Notes under the pieces: generated by a model | The model's database searches: none | Told to the model about the DNA's origin: nothing | The model's input: only the letters and a program-made list of their open reading frames with translations | Shown: positions 48,589-60,204 of the stretch, piece by piece | Layout of the letters: each line of letters begins with the position of its first letter | Position numbering within the stretch: the stretch's first letter is position 1 | Source: Aquatica leii | Lineage: Eukaryota; Arthropoda; Insecta; Coleoptera; Lampyridae | Direction of reading: 5' to 3' | Assembly: GCA_035610365.1 (NCBI GenBank) | Contig: CM069436.1 | Coordinates: 54,823,505-54,887,504, forward strand | Length of the DNA: 64,000 bases | Made by a program: the position numbers and the translations under genes

Positions 48589-51500
48589 ATGAAGCAGCTT
48601 ATATTTATTACAATAGGAATTTTTTTCCTAATAGGTAAGTTGTCATTTTTTCAAAACTTATAAATTTATATTTGTCGTTATTAATGAATTAATTATTACA
48701 GGATGTGCTTGTGCTGATGAACCGTCAGTTGAGAAGGTCGATATTGATCTTGGTGCTAGTCGAGAAGGCTCACGTACAGGTAAGCGACTCATTCTCTGAT
48801 TTTTGCATAATTCATCAGGTGCTCTTTTATCAATTGATGCGTGTTTTTTGCAAAATTCACATACGAGTCTTGTTTAGTAATTAAAGGTCGATACCAACCA
48901 TACCTGTTAAACAAAACTTACATTAACAGGAACATTTTAAGCACTCGGGTATATTGTTTTATTATACAGGGTGATTCAGGAGGATAGTGAAATATATGAT
49001 GGTATGGTCATGGTAGATACAAATTGTTTGGTATTTTGTGATGTACATTGTACTTAGTAACAGGTTGTCATGACTCCATTTTGAAACATGATAGTGCCCA
49101 AAATACCGACTACAGTATGTTTTAACTATTCTCTTCTTCAAACTTTAAAATTGTAAATGGGCTTAAAATATTTTGACTAGAAGATGACTAGTCGAAACAT
49201 GTTACCTATTTTGATTAAAACAAATATTATACAGTGGTGAAGGTTTGTGTTTTTGAAAATACAGTTTACTGAATACATAGACTTTTTATGATAAACGTGT
49301 TTACTTAACTACAAATTAATTGATGTAACAATGGTGAAGTTCTGGGCGCTTTAATCTTATCAGACAGTGCAGGTCAATGACACAAAAGGAGAAGAACATT
49401 TTGTGTATGAATTTACTATGACTACATAATAAATTTGTATGAAGTCCTGGTGGCCTAAAGATAAGAGTTTAAGTACCCACAGAAGGCTCTGTAATGTCAG
49501 TTTTTCTGTGAAATAATTAGTCATTTTGTAAGTTTTGGATATGGTTTCTTGGGTATAGTGTAATACCACTAACACGCTACCTATCTGATGACCGTTCTAG
49601 AGATTTATGCGAAAATCAGAAAACAACAGTTTTTCAAAGAAATTAATTCAGTGGATTGGTTGTATTTTGTATACAGTAAACGTAACATATGAAACAAATA
49701 TAATGAATGGCAAATCGTCAATGGATAATTTGAAAATAAAAGAATCATGCATACAGTAGTTTTAGTCCAAGATTAATGAGATTTGCAACGCCAAATTGCT
49801 GACGAGTACTTACGCAATATTGTTTTTACTGATAAAGCTATCTTTTATCTCGACGGTACAATTAATTGGCCAAACTTTAAATATTGATCTCACAGGAAAC
49901 TCAACGTACAAATGAATTTTTTTTAATACATTTGGGTGCTGTGCGCAAACGACGTTCTGCATCTGAACGATAACACGACGTATTACCAGCAAAACTGAAT
50001 GCTCTACTCTGTTTTTTTTGTGATTGTTGCAAGCAATTTACTACCTACAGAATTGATAGAAAAAATATCAATAGACTTCATGAACTTGGGATATCACTTA
50101 CTGTTTATGAGTTATACTGAATTGCTGAGGTTATAAATTTATAGTGTTGTGGAGTTATGCATTTGATGAATCATGAAAGAATATGTGCACTCTGTGGATA
50201 TAATGTATTTAATGATAAAATCGCATGACTGTAGTATCAGTGTAGATCCTTGACGACGCGACGGTTGCTTGAATAAATAGGTAAACTTTTCTTGAAAATA
50301 TTGCCAAAAGTTGTTTGTTTATTTCGCGATGTAATTCTCTAACTACCTGTGCAGTTGCTTTCTGTTTGGAATTACAAAATTCGATTTTTCTTTATTCTGA
50401 AGGAACTCAAAATATATTATGATTTGAAACAAATTTTCTCTGCTCCAAACCAGAAACCTGCCTCCGAAAATAGCTGTCAAACGAGAAATTTTTGACAGCT
50501 CAAAGTATTCAAACTTTTTACTATTTGAGTAGTACTTATGAAAATATTAAAAATATAGTGTTTTTTGTAATAAAAACAAATGAACAGATCTGGATAAGGT
50601 CCTGGAATGGATTTTCCTCTCTTAATAAATTTAAGAGATTTGTTGGTGCCGTTATTAGCTCGGCTTTAGAAAAGGGTGCATCCCGGGATGTAATGAAAAG
50701 AGGGAAGAGCTGTGCAGGTTGGATACTAGAGGTCCTAAAATCCAAGACTAAGACTGCCATTAAAGAACAACAATCTGAAAAAGTCTGACGGTATTCACAC
50801 AGACTATCAGAAAACCGGATGTTATGCTAAGATACGACGACGCCCGAGGATTAACGATACATACAGCTGTTCCAAAAGTGTTTGTATTTGACATTTCGTT
50901 CCGCCAGCTGTCGAAAATATTATAATGTACAAACGAGAACAAATACAAGTCTCCTTATAATCATAAAAATTTCGTTATAGAGTTAAAAAAGCCTTTTGTC
51001 TGTTTAATATGTCAAGTGAGAGTTAAAGGATTATTGGGCATCTTAAATTACTGAGACTGATAATATTTCAAAGTATTTCTGCTATTATACTTATTTTTCT
51101 TTAACTCGTATCAAGGCAAAATGTTTTACAATGGGCAGTTTGGGTTTTAATGAGTCATTGTAATATATACTTTTTATCGAGTAATTAAAAGTACAGTTTT
51201 AAAAGCGATTGTTTATGATAATTTATAAATTCAGTTTACTTATCAAGTTTTGTTATAAACTATTTATTACGTACAATAATAACCTTTCTATAATCAAACA
51301 ATTTTTTCTTTATGAATTTCCTCTACATGATTTGCAGTTCAAAAATAATTATTTAAATTATAAAACAAAAACCATTTTATTCAAAAAAAAAAATGTTCAG
51401 TGGATATTTAATGAAATTATACAAAATAGTTTAAATTCATCTTTACGTTTGATATCTAAATTGACAATTTTTTGATTTTGGAACATAATCTCACTCTTAA

Positions 51501-54500
51501 TTTTTAGAGTGTCTCAATGTACTCAGCTTCTATCCACTTCTCTCTCGTATGCATATTGATATAAAGTATGTTCTTCGATCTTCTGTATTTTCAACAAATT
51601 TACAAATTGTTACACATTATGAAAGTATTTCTGGTGGTTTTTCTTTATTTGTTCTTTCTGATTTTTGTTTACAAGTTTCTCTTGTATGTCTTGTTTTTAG
51701 CGTTTTTGGTTTTCCTGTCAGACATCATTTCTATGAAAATTTCTTTGCTTTATTTTCATCGTCCTTTTTAATTTTATTCTTTTCTTTACATTTTTCAATA
51801 TATTCATAGAATCTTCAACGAAAAGTACTTTTCTTGAAGTAGTATCTAGAGGTCTATATACTTTTAAACATTTTTGGTATCTAACTTTGCTTTTGCATTT
51901 AATTTCTTATTTCTTCTGATTTGGTTTGGAAATATAAATAAAATCTTACAATCATATATTCGTAGCTAGCTAAAGTTGGATTCTCTTCCACAGTTTATAT
52001 AGTATAGTGTTGTTCCTTTAGTTAGCAAACCCGCATTAATCAGCAGGCATTGTGCCAGGTTGATAAGAGATATGTTCTTTCAAAAATTCATTTTTTTATA
52101 TTAAACATTGATGTATTCCTTATTTCTACTTGATCTAAATAAATGGTGTCCGGATAGTAGAGACGAAATTGAATTAAGTGGCATTTTTTACATGACGGTT
52201 GGTAGCCGTGGTTTTATCATCATTCCGATTACTAGTCGAATAGTGTTTTTGTGGCGATTATTGTTGTTTTTTATTAATTTTTGTCATGGAATACTTCCAC
52301 CTCAGTAGATATGAACATCAGATGCATTTACTACGCACGACTGTATTATGTTGGTTTTAGGTAGGAGAGGTTACGGAAACATATTTTATGACTGGTTTTA
52401 TCCAGCTTTGGAAGGTATGGGAAATGGCGATTTTTGGTTTCAGCAAGATGGTGCGACCTGTTACATATCCCGCGAAACGATGAATAAAAAACTTTTTCAA
52501 AAGTAGTCTCTTTACGTGGTAACCAAGATTCTGTCAAATTCTGCGGACAACAAACCACAAACAATACCCCAATTGAAAAGGTTATTAACGACATCTCGCC
52601 AGATGTTTGTGAAGGCGTCATCTCGAATTTCAAAGCGCTCAATACTTAATGCTGCGCCTTCTGGGGTTTTATATGGCGGATGTAATTTTTCATAGTTACA
52701 GAGACGTTACTTGATATGTTTTATTGTATCTCAAAATTTCTCCCTACTTTCTGAACACCCATTACTTAAGGTTTAATTTAAAATTTGCTTTTCATTTCTT
52801 CTTCGTAGGTCTTAATTTTGTCTTTCAATTTAGAAAATTCAAATTCAAGGAAACACGTACCATGTGATCGAATTCCATATAAGCGTATTTAGTTTTTGCT
52901 GGGGGTTTCAAACAGAACACGCTCTGTGATCTTACTTCTACTGAAGTAAGGTCAAAATTTAAGTAGGCATTATTGTATTTACGATGTTTCCGATGTTTCC
53001 GTTTTTCTGCAACTCCACTACTGGTCGTTGCTTGATTAATAACTATCGACTTGCTTATTTAATAAAATGTATATGTATGTATACTAGCCGCTCCACTTTC
53101 TTAGAAGTTTTGTGCTGTATAAGTCGAGAAAGATCTGTAAACTTCATGAAATTTCAATACCTTTCTGTGCTCGCAGAAGTGTCTCGCGATGCTTTTGTTT
53201 ACCTTCTACGGTAACTTGGGACGTATACTAGGAAACAACGGGGTTCCATTTGTTACGAGAATTATCTCGTAACTTAAATGGCAGCGACTAACTCAGTTTG
53301 ATTTGGTGATTGGGTCGTAAATTTCGATGTGCTAAATTATAAAGAAAGTTAGAAGGGCGTCAAAACGGTGGAAGAATAGGTTGACAAATACCGTTTAAAA
53401 TCTAAAGAGAACCAATGACAAAAACACAGGTCGTAACAACGAGTACTATTTATTTTATCACAGAAAGATAGGTTAGAAAAGAGAAACGTGGTAACTTTAC
53501 ATAAATGGAATCGACGCTAGAACGTAGGTCGGTAAATCACAGACAATAATTGTTGGAGCACGTCGTACAAAGAATTAAACCTGTCGGCCTAACTTTTATA
53601 TTCCAAAAGCAAATGAATTTACATTTATAAATTATAACACGAAAATACAAATCTCGATAATTCAGAGAACCAAATATAAATAATATATAATATATAACTG
53701 TGGCAACAACCTGATTGGTACGTACAGTCGTGCGCGTGCGTGCAAACGACTGACGACGACAAGAATTAAATATATAAATATAATACTTTCAGTTCAGCTT
53801 TCCTTTAAAGAATGCGACTAGCTAGTGGCACTGTTCGGTGCATACGGTGTTATTACAAGTAAATTTTCATGAACTTATAGGATTAATGAAAAAAATCAAA
53901 TGCGCCGAGTGTCCCTCAAATTAATTATATTATTTCGTTAAGTGGGCCCTCTACTACGGTTAGAATTTTATTCAATACTCGAAGCTTTCAATATCTTCAA
54001 CGAAAGTGACGTGACGTCATCATGGAAATGTTCCCAATATATGAACCAGTTTTGCTATCTCCACATTCATGGAAAACTTGTGGATGATCAGAATACTACG
54101 CACAGTACTTGCATGGATGCGTGTGAATAATTAGAAATAAAAACCTCGTTGGCCGCGCACATAACGTTAGATGATGTCCTACCTATTTCACCGGACACAT
54201 GATTTTTCTTCAATCGAACTTCGATGTCAAACCTTGTCGAATTGACAGTAATTTTCCCCAATGTAGCGGGAAGTGGGCGTGTCGGGAATAAATCTTATAC
54301 GGTACAAACGTTATATCAAAACACTTTTAACATAAATTGATGTTGCACTATATCCAACTTTATTTTCCTAGTAGAAAATTAACGTTGTATAGACCAGCGT
54401 TTCCGAAACTTTAAAATTTTTGTACCACTAAACATAATCCTAAAAACTTGGCGTGCCACGACCTAAATCTGCATCTGGTAGAGCAACAAACAAATGCTCA

Positions 54501-57500
54501 CGAAAAATAACGAAATTACTACTTACTAAACCTATTTCAACAAAAGCAAACCCTTGGTTCTAGAAACCATTGATTATACGTAGTTACTTAATGAGTTGTT
54601 AGGTCCTGATTAATGTATATCGGTTTTACGGTATATTTAGTTTTTGAGCATAAATTTGAATGACGCACAATGATTTTTATCTTACGGATAAATAAACTAT
54701 GATAAATTAAAAGTAACCGCAAGTGATAGAGATAATTTTACCAACGCTTCCTGCTATTTATTTTGTTGTAATGTACGATTGCTTCAAACAGCCAATCTTT
54801 GTGATTTTTAATACAATAAATAATAATTATGCACTGGCATTTCTTGAAACCGGGAATTACTTGGCAGCAATATTTTTTTATTGATTATACTCAGAAAAAA
54901 AATTGGATTGACTATAGTATCTAATCTACTATCTCAACTGACAACTATAGATAGAGCTAACCTCGGGTATATTTTCAGTTGAATAGCTCGCATCGATTAC
55001 CTAAATTTACAACATTTTAGAAACTGTTCGTTCGTCAGATACGTCTAACGTACCAGTCATAAATATATAAATAAGTAACCACATATATAGCAAACCATAT
55101 TATGGTCGTTCTAATTAAACTGTTTTTTAATCGTAGTAATAAAATCCAAAATGATTTACCTTTGATTTTCAGTCTTGGGTAATTTGTATTTTTGTTTAGG
55201 ACTGCTGAACTTTAACTTATTGATGTAATTTTGCAATTGTTGTTGATCACAACTCGTTGCATATTCTCTGGAGTAAAACTTTGAAGTAACTACCGAAACT
55301 AAATAAAATAAAAAATAATAAAAACCAATTGATTTGATTCATTTACAATACCTTTGTTTGAGTAATTGCCTGTTGCGTACCCTAGTTTTTGTTTAATAGG
55401 AAAATATAATTTGAAAGAGGGTTTTTTCCTTACATTTTCTATATTACTTTTACTGGAATTTCCAATGCAAGGAATTGATTCCATTTTTACTAGTTGAAAG
55501 TTTTATCAATATCTTATTTTATTCTCCGTTGACATTGTTTGATTGACGAATTTTTGTTTATTTTTCAGATGACGAAGTTGTCAAACGGGAGGAGGAAGCT
55601 ATCAAGTTGGATGGACTTAATGTTGCACAACTTAGGGAGTTACGAGAAAAATCTGAGAAATTCACATTCCAAACTGAAGTTAATCGTATGATGAAACTTA
55701 TTATTAATTCTCTTTACCGAAATAAAGAGATTTTCTTGAGAGAATTGATTTCAAATGCTTCTGACGCATTGGATAAGATTCGATTACTATCGCTAACAGA
55801 TAAAAACGTGCTGGATTCGACGTCGGAATTGAACATTAGGATAAAAGCTGATAAAGAAGCTGGAATGTTGCATATAACAGATACTGGCATTGGAATGACT
55901 AAACTGGATTTAATTAATAATTTAGGTACTATAGCCAAGTCTGGTACTGCTGAATTTCTTAATAAAATGCAAGATGCTGATTCGGCGCAAGATTTAAACG
56001 ACATGATTGGTCAATTTGGAGTAGGTTTTTATTCAGCTTTCTTAGTTGCTGATAGAGTAATCGTAACGACCAAACATAATGACGATAAACAATATATTTG
56101 GGAATCTGATGCTTCTAGCTTTAGTATTGTCGATGATCCCCGTGGCAATACATTACCCAGAGGTAATTAGTGAAAGGTTTATTAAAAAAAAAATTAACTA
56201 ATAACACTTACGTTATAGGAACAACTGTTAGTCTCGAACTTAAACCCGAATCTAAAGACTTCTTAGAACACGACACTGTAAAAGCTTTAATCAAAAAATA
56301 CTCGCAGTTTATTAACTTCCCCATTTATTTGTGGACTAGTCATATTGAAAAAGTTGAAGAACCTATTGAGGATGAAGATGAAGTTTCGAAAGCAGCTAAA
56401 GATGACGTTGAAAAAGATGAAGCCGAAGCAGAAGTTGAAGAGGAAAAAGAAGAAGAAAAACCGAAAACTAAAAAGGTAAGGTTACCATAATGCACCAACT
56501 TTTTAGAAGTGAACACATTTTACACTTCAGGTAGAAAAAACCGTCTGGGATTGGGAAGTTCTCAACGATAGCAAGCCAATCTGGACAAGAAAACCATCTG
56601 AAGTAGATGAAAAGGAATATAATGAATTTTATAAAGCGTTAACTAAAGATAGTAACGATCCACTCGCTAAAGTACATTTCGTAGCTGAAGGTGAAGTCAC
56701 CTTTAAATCCCTCTTGTATGTACCTGCTAGTCAACCATCCGAAAGTTTTAATAAATATGGAACTAAGACTGATAATATTAAATTATACGTAAGACGCGTT
56801 TTTATCACCGACGAATTCAACGATATGATGCCGTCGTACTTAAGCTTTATTCAAGGCATTGTAGATTCAGACGATTTACCTTTAAATGTTTCTCGAGAAA
56901 CGCTTCAGCAACACAAACTCATTAAGGTTATTAAGAAGAAACTTATACGTAAAGTACTAGATATGTTAAAGAAAATACCGGAAGCTGATTACGAAAAGTT
57001 CTGGAAAGAATACTCAACCAATATCAAACTTGGCATTATTGAAGATCCTAGCAACCGCACTAGACTGGCTAAACTCTTACATTTCTTTACATCAAACGGA
57101 GATAAAATGACTTCACTATCTGATTACGTAAAGAGAATGAAGCCTAAACAAGAACGCATTTATTACATGTGCGGTTCCAGCAAAGCTGAGGTAAAGAATT
57201 CTCCCTTCGTTGAAAGACTCTTACGCAAAGGTTACGAAGTTCTCTATTTAGTTGAAGCCGTAGATGAATACGCGATTTCTGCAATTCCCGAATTCGATGG
57301 AAAGAAATTCCAAAATGTAGCCAAGGAAGGATTTTCTTTGGCCGAAGCCGAAGGCACCAAACAACAATTTGATCAATTAAAAACTTCATTTGAACCTCTC
57401 ACAAAATGGTTAGGTGATAATGCCCTTAAAGATCACATTGCAAGAGCAACAGTTTCGGAAAGATTAACAGACTCACCTTGCGCCTTAGTAGCCGGAATGT

Positions 57501-57901
57501 TCGGATGGACCGGTAATATGGAAAGACTTGCAACTTCAAATGCACATCAAAAGTCTGACGATCCACAACGATCTTATTATCTTAATCAAAAGAAGACTAT
57601 GGAAATTAATCCTAGACATCCTTTAATGCGTGAATTATTGAGACGCGTTAATGACGATCCCGCGGATCCCACTGCCAAAGATATGGCCCTGATGTTATTC
57701 AGAACTGCCACACTTCGATCGGGTTATATGCTTAAAGAAACTTCCGATTTTGCGCAGTCTATTGAGGTAATGATGAGAAAAACGTTAGGAATATCTCCCG
57801 ATGAGCAAGTCGAAGAAGAAGAAGATTTACCCGAAGATGGAATTCCAGAAGATGAAGGCGAAACGCCCGATGTTGATGCAGAAGAACATGATGAATTGTG
57901 A
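48589..57901 (+). CDS. Gp93: Gp93/GRP94 (endoplasmin), ER Hsp90
   Basis: Five exons: 48589-48634, 48702-48779, 55569-56162, 56219-56475 and 56531-57901. Introns are 67, 6789, 56 and 55 nt. The product is 781 aa (human GRP94 803). A signal peptide [20 protein letters not shown] is followed by a short acidic pre-N region. The N-terminal ATPase domain has [27 protein letters not shown] and [16 protein letters not shown] charged linker follows ([20 protein letters not shown] on). The middle domain holds [18 protein letters not shown] and the conserved SRETLQQHK. The C-terminal domain has [12 protein letters not shown] and LRSGYMLKE, and the protein ends EEHDEL, an HDEL retrieval signal. Family role: ATP-driven maturation of secreted and membrane clients such as integrins and Toll-type receptors in the ER lumen. 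All ATPase motifs are present. Confidence 0.97.
48964..50200 (+). pseudogene. Mariner-like fragment in Gp93 intron 2
   Basis: 48967 starts ACAGGGTGATTCAGGAGGA, like the end of a mariner-type element. At about 49815-49960 the + strand translates as [20 protein letters not shown], then KYSHRK-like residues, the region around the first catalytic Asp of a Tc1/mariner transposase. The rest is unreadable. Old insertion. Confidence 0.45.
50492..50788 (+). CDS. Unrecognised 98-aa ORF in Gp93 intron 2
   Basis: It ends [15 protein letters not shown] and [16 protein letters not shown], with a lysine-rich C-terminal half and no known motif. It could be chance, transposon debris or an unannotated exon. 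I lean to debris given the surrounding elements. Confidence 0.15.
   Translation: MTAQSIQTFYYLSSTYENIKNIVFFVIKTNEQIWIRSWNGFSSLNKFKRFVGAVISSALEKGASRDVMKRGKSCAGWILEVLKSKTKTAIKEQQSEKV
50800..52330. other. Gp93 intron 2, no recognised content
   Basis: T-rich sequence with several hydrophobic ORFs that reflect the base composition (51549-51809 and similar). No conserved motif. Confidence 0.4.
52340..52760 (+). pseudogene. Tc1/mariner-like transposase C-terminus, Gp93 intron 2
   Basis: The + strand reads [20 protein letters not shown], then [11 protein letters not shown], the second catalytic Asp motif (FQQDGATCH) of a common insect family. It then continues [20 protein letters not shown] after a deletion that removed the PPRSCDLTPLDFFLW part with the third acidic residue. 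A GTGTTCAGAAAGTAGGG-like end lies at about 52745-52761 on the - strand. Inactive. Confidence 0.65.
53235..53760 (-). repeat. Possible solo gypsy-type LTR, Gp93 intron 2
   Basis: On the - strand the inverted repeat GTTACGAGA-TAAT-TCTCGTAAC (53252-53273) is followed by AAATGGAACCCCGTTG, resembling the end of a gypsy LTR plus primer-binding site. The 480 bases to the right (53274-53760) have LTR-like mixed composition, but the other boundary and a second copy are missing. Tentative. Confidence 0.35.
53770..55560. other. Distal part of Gp93 intron 2
   Basis: No element or ORF recognised; AT-rich with a branch/pyrimidine region before the acceptor at 55567-55568. Confidence 0.4.
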
Positions 57902-57973
57902 ACGCGTGTGTGATTTAGTGTTGATATGTTAATAAGACTGGAACTTTTTTGTACAATGTAATTAAGTTGATTA

Positions 57974-57979
57974 AATAAA
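57974..57979 (+). terminator. Gp93 polyadenylation signal
   Basis: AATAAA 73 bases after the stop codon. Confidence 0.6.
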
Positions 57980-58144
57980 GGTAATTGTTTAATCGGACGT
58001 TTAGAATTTCCGAAACGGGAAAAGAACCAATACACAAATACACTTAATTTTGAATCTGAGGAATATATAAGTCGATTAGTCAAACTATAAATCGTTTGTT
58101 GTAAATTATTTTTAAATTATAAATAATTATAGAGGTCAAATACA

Positions 58145-58585
58145 TTATTGAATCGTGTTGTTTCTTATTTTTTTAGTAATGTATTTACATTCTTTTGATT
58201 CCATATTTGGAGTTGAGATACAAATAATCGAAGGATCGTTGCAAATAAAATTGTGAAGTTCATATAAAAATCCGCATAAAACAAAACTGTCTAGCCATTG
58301 GTATAACAAAACTTTTAAGACTGACAGCATTCTTGTTTGTGATAAAAACTGTACTAAACCTGACAAAAATCTTTGGAGTTGTTTAACGTGAGAAAAATTT
58401 TCAACGTGAATTCGTAATTTATTCAGTGTTCTTTCCTTACGATATGTCACCGAAGCTGAGTAAAACTGGAGGAGACTACAAAAGATCATACCGCCATGTA
58501 AAATCGGGCTTCTTCTACCAAATGTAGGTACTCGGAGAAAAAGCAGAATAAACTGAATGCAGTTAATACAGGATACCCAGGTCAT
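58145..58585 (-). CDS. Unrecognised 146-aa ORF, possible exon
   Basis: I do not recognise this protein. It starts MTWVSCINCIQFILLFLRVP, a hydrophobic segment that might span a membrane, then has SVTYRKERTLNKLRIHVENF, a leucine-rich amphipathic part (QLQRFLSGLVQFLSQ) and SFVLCGFLYELHNFI. At about 66-70% AT an open frame of 147 codons is unlikely by chance, and the residue mix looks like protein. It runs toward Gp93 (convergent), with 244 bases between the two stop codons. It may be the last exon of a larger gene or an old captured gene; no start context or signal favours one. Confidence 0.35.
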   Translation of the reverse strand: MTWVSCINCIQFILLFLRVPTFGRRSPILHGGMIFCSLLQFYSASVTYRKERTLNKLRIHVENFSHVKQLQRFLSGLVQFLSQTRMLSVLKVLLYQWLDSFVLCGFLYELHNFICNDPSIICISTPNMESKECKYITKKIRNNTIQ

Positions 58586-58589
58586 TATC

Positions 58590-59380
58590 GAATTTGTTAC
58601 AAGCGAGAATTTGATGCGCCGGAGTACTACAGTGCGATATGATTGTGGAAGTGGACGATCAAATGTCCCACATATGTTGCCCTTCCTCTAAAAACGTGAC
58701 CTTAAGATTACTACAATTCTCGGTCTAAAAAGACCCTCTCAAATATTTTCATGCAGTAAAATTACTACAGAAGAATGTTTGATTATTACGCTTAATGCAT
58801 ATCGACAGGAATGGGTGATTAGCTCTTACGAAATTTTGAAGGAAATTGAAAGAAACTAGCTGACTTGCGAATGTCTGTCTCATACACCAAATATCGCTGT
58901 CATAAGCTAGGATTGAGATGACTACTATTGAAAATTATTGTTTATGTGGGTTCCATTTGCAACGCAAAAACTTTGAAAGCAAGTGCTTTGCGAATTGAGA
59001 TCTAGTAGACGTATTTGGATTCAAAAACTTTTTGAACTTATGATCCAGCTTAAATTCAATTAAAGAGGTCAAATCTACGCCATCTCTTATGTACAATGGC
59101 GCAAGTTGCCTCCATGGTATGGTACCTTGCACATGTGTGTTCATGATAGTCACGAGAGGTTGCTTCCATCGTATGTACCCTACGTTTTCGTTCACTTGTA
59201 TTATATATAATTTATAGTGTAACGTGAATTTAAAATCCTTTGTTAGAAACTAAGGGCTAAATACAATTAACAAATAAACGAAATAAAATGAGTAATTGTA
59301 CATTAAAATGAATGAATATGAATTAAAAACTAAAACGAACTTGCGGCAAAGGATTACACCAATTAGAAACACCAATAGCT
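58590..59380. other. No recognised content
   Basis: An 86-codon ORF at 58935-59195 (-) lies beyond the 3' end of the gypsy element. Its residues (WRQLAPLYIRDGVDLTSLIE) suggest former coding sequence, but I cannot name it. Confidence 0.3.
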
Positions 59381-59389
59381 AATATTTCC

Positions 59390-59505
59390 AAACTAACAAT
59401 AAGTCACTGGTAATTGATTTATTTCGACACTATTTATTTTTTACTATCACGCATACGATAACGTAAAGGTTATTAAACAGCACTGGCGCTGGTTGCACAA
59501 TTAAT
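59390..59505 (-). repeat. Probable 3' LTR remnant of the macro-domain gypsy element
   Basis: Follows GAGGGGA on the - strand and includes AATAAATAG and GAAATAAATC. The second LTR is absent, so limits are a guess. Confidence 0.4.
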
Positions 59506-59559
59506 CCCCTCGTTGTTACAAGTTCTATTTATATCCGAAACGTTATCTTCTTATCGCTT

Positions 59560-59802
59560 CTAGAAGCTTCGTTCATTTTCTTTAACCTTCGAACACTTTT
59601 CGGAAACAGAATGTAAGACTGGCATCTGTAAAAAGGGGTCATGACGATAAGCACAATTCTGTCCAATACTGCATCGTCCTTGTTGATAGAAATAACAGTC
59701 CACGGTCTTGTTGTTCGCGGCCGTGTTTCTCAAGTTATAGCTGCAAACCAACACTTGAGCTCGTGTACTCCGGAATATGACTTCTACCATATTCCGCACC
59801 AT
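59560..59802 (-). pseudogene. CCCH zinc finger after the macro domain
   Basis: This open frame covers the last strand of the macro domain (VRNMVEVIFRS ... VLVCSYN) and runs without a break into DCYFYQQGRCSIGQNCAYRH, a C-X7-C-X5-C-X3-H finger (59697-59641), then about 25 more residues and a stop. CCCH fingers of this spacing bind RNA. As the two domains share one frame, they were one protein. It is the most 3' coding part of the element, just before the probable purine tract and LTR. Confidence 0.7.
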
Positions 59803-60150
59803 CCTCCAATCTAGTTGGTCTAAGCCGCAGCCAAGCTTAACGACCGTCAGTTTTTTGATGTTGTTTCGCAGACGTGGTCTCTCAGGTCCAGTAAAGCGTT
59901 CATAAGTCTCTGTATTCGGGGTTCTGATGAGACCACTTCTTGGTAACCATGTAGTAGATAAACCGTTGTTGATCTTGAATCTTCAAAATTCTTCAAAGTT
60001 TATCTAAGCGTCCAAACTTCCTTTTCAATACCACGACAATCCCTCTTGACATACGCAAGTCTTGGGCAACACAATGTGCAAGAGAGTAGTCCTTCGGTGC
60101 GTCAGACAAATCTTGTACTTCTGTAGCCACTCCATACCTTGCTTTCGCGG
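59730..60150 (-). pseudogene. TARG1/OARD1-like macro domain in the gypsy element
   Basis: Three pieces in order. 60130-59990: VQDLSDAPKDYSLAHCVAQD, then LRMSRGI and KFGRLDKL, matching the start of the TARG1/OARD1 type of macro domain (GDLF...P...SLAHC.S.D.RMG.GIA..FK..FG). 59965-59905: RFIYYMVTKKWSHQNPEY, matching the YYL.TKK..HKPTY strand. 59860-59735: KLTVVKLGCGLDQLDW, then RMVRNMVEVIF and QVLVCSYN, matching PRIGCGLD.L.W. TARG1 uses a lysine in the TKK stretch and an aspartate in GCGLD to remove ADP-ribose from glutamate or aspartate; both are still encoded here. A stop (59993) and two frameshifts break it. It reads on from the integrase C-terminal domain in the same orientation, so it belongs to the element. 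Confidence 0.75.
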
Positions 60151-60204
60151 TTCCATTATAGGTGAACATGAACCACTCGAAGTCTTTCGCATCGTTCTTA
60201 TCTG

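Noticed and set aside
51549..51809. Very hydrophobic Phe/Leu-rich ORFs
   Set aside because: Explained by T-rich sequence; two frames look equally hydrophobic.
55714..56004. Open frame antisense to Gp93
   Set aside because: Complement of the conserved N-terminal ATPase domain.
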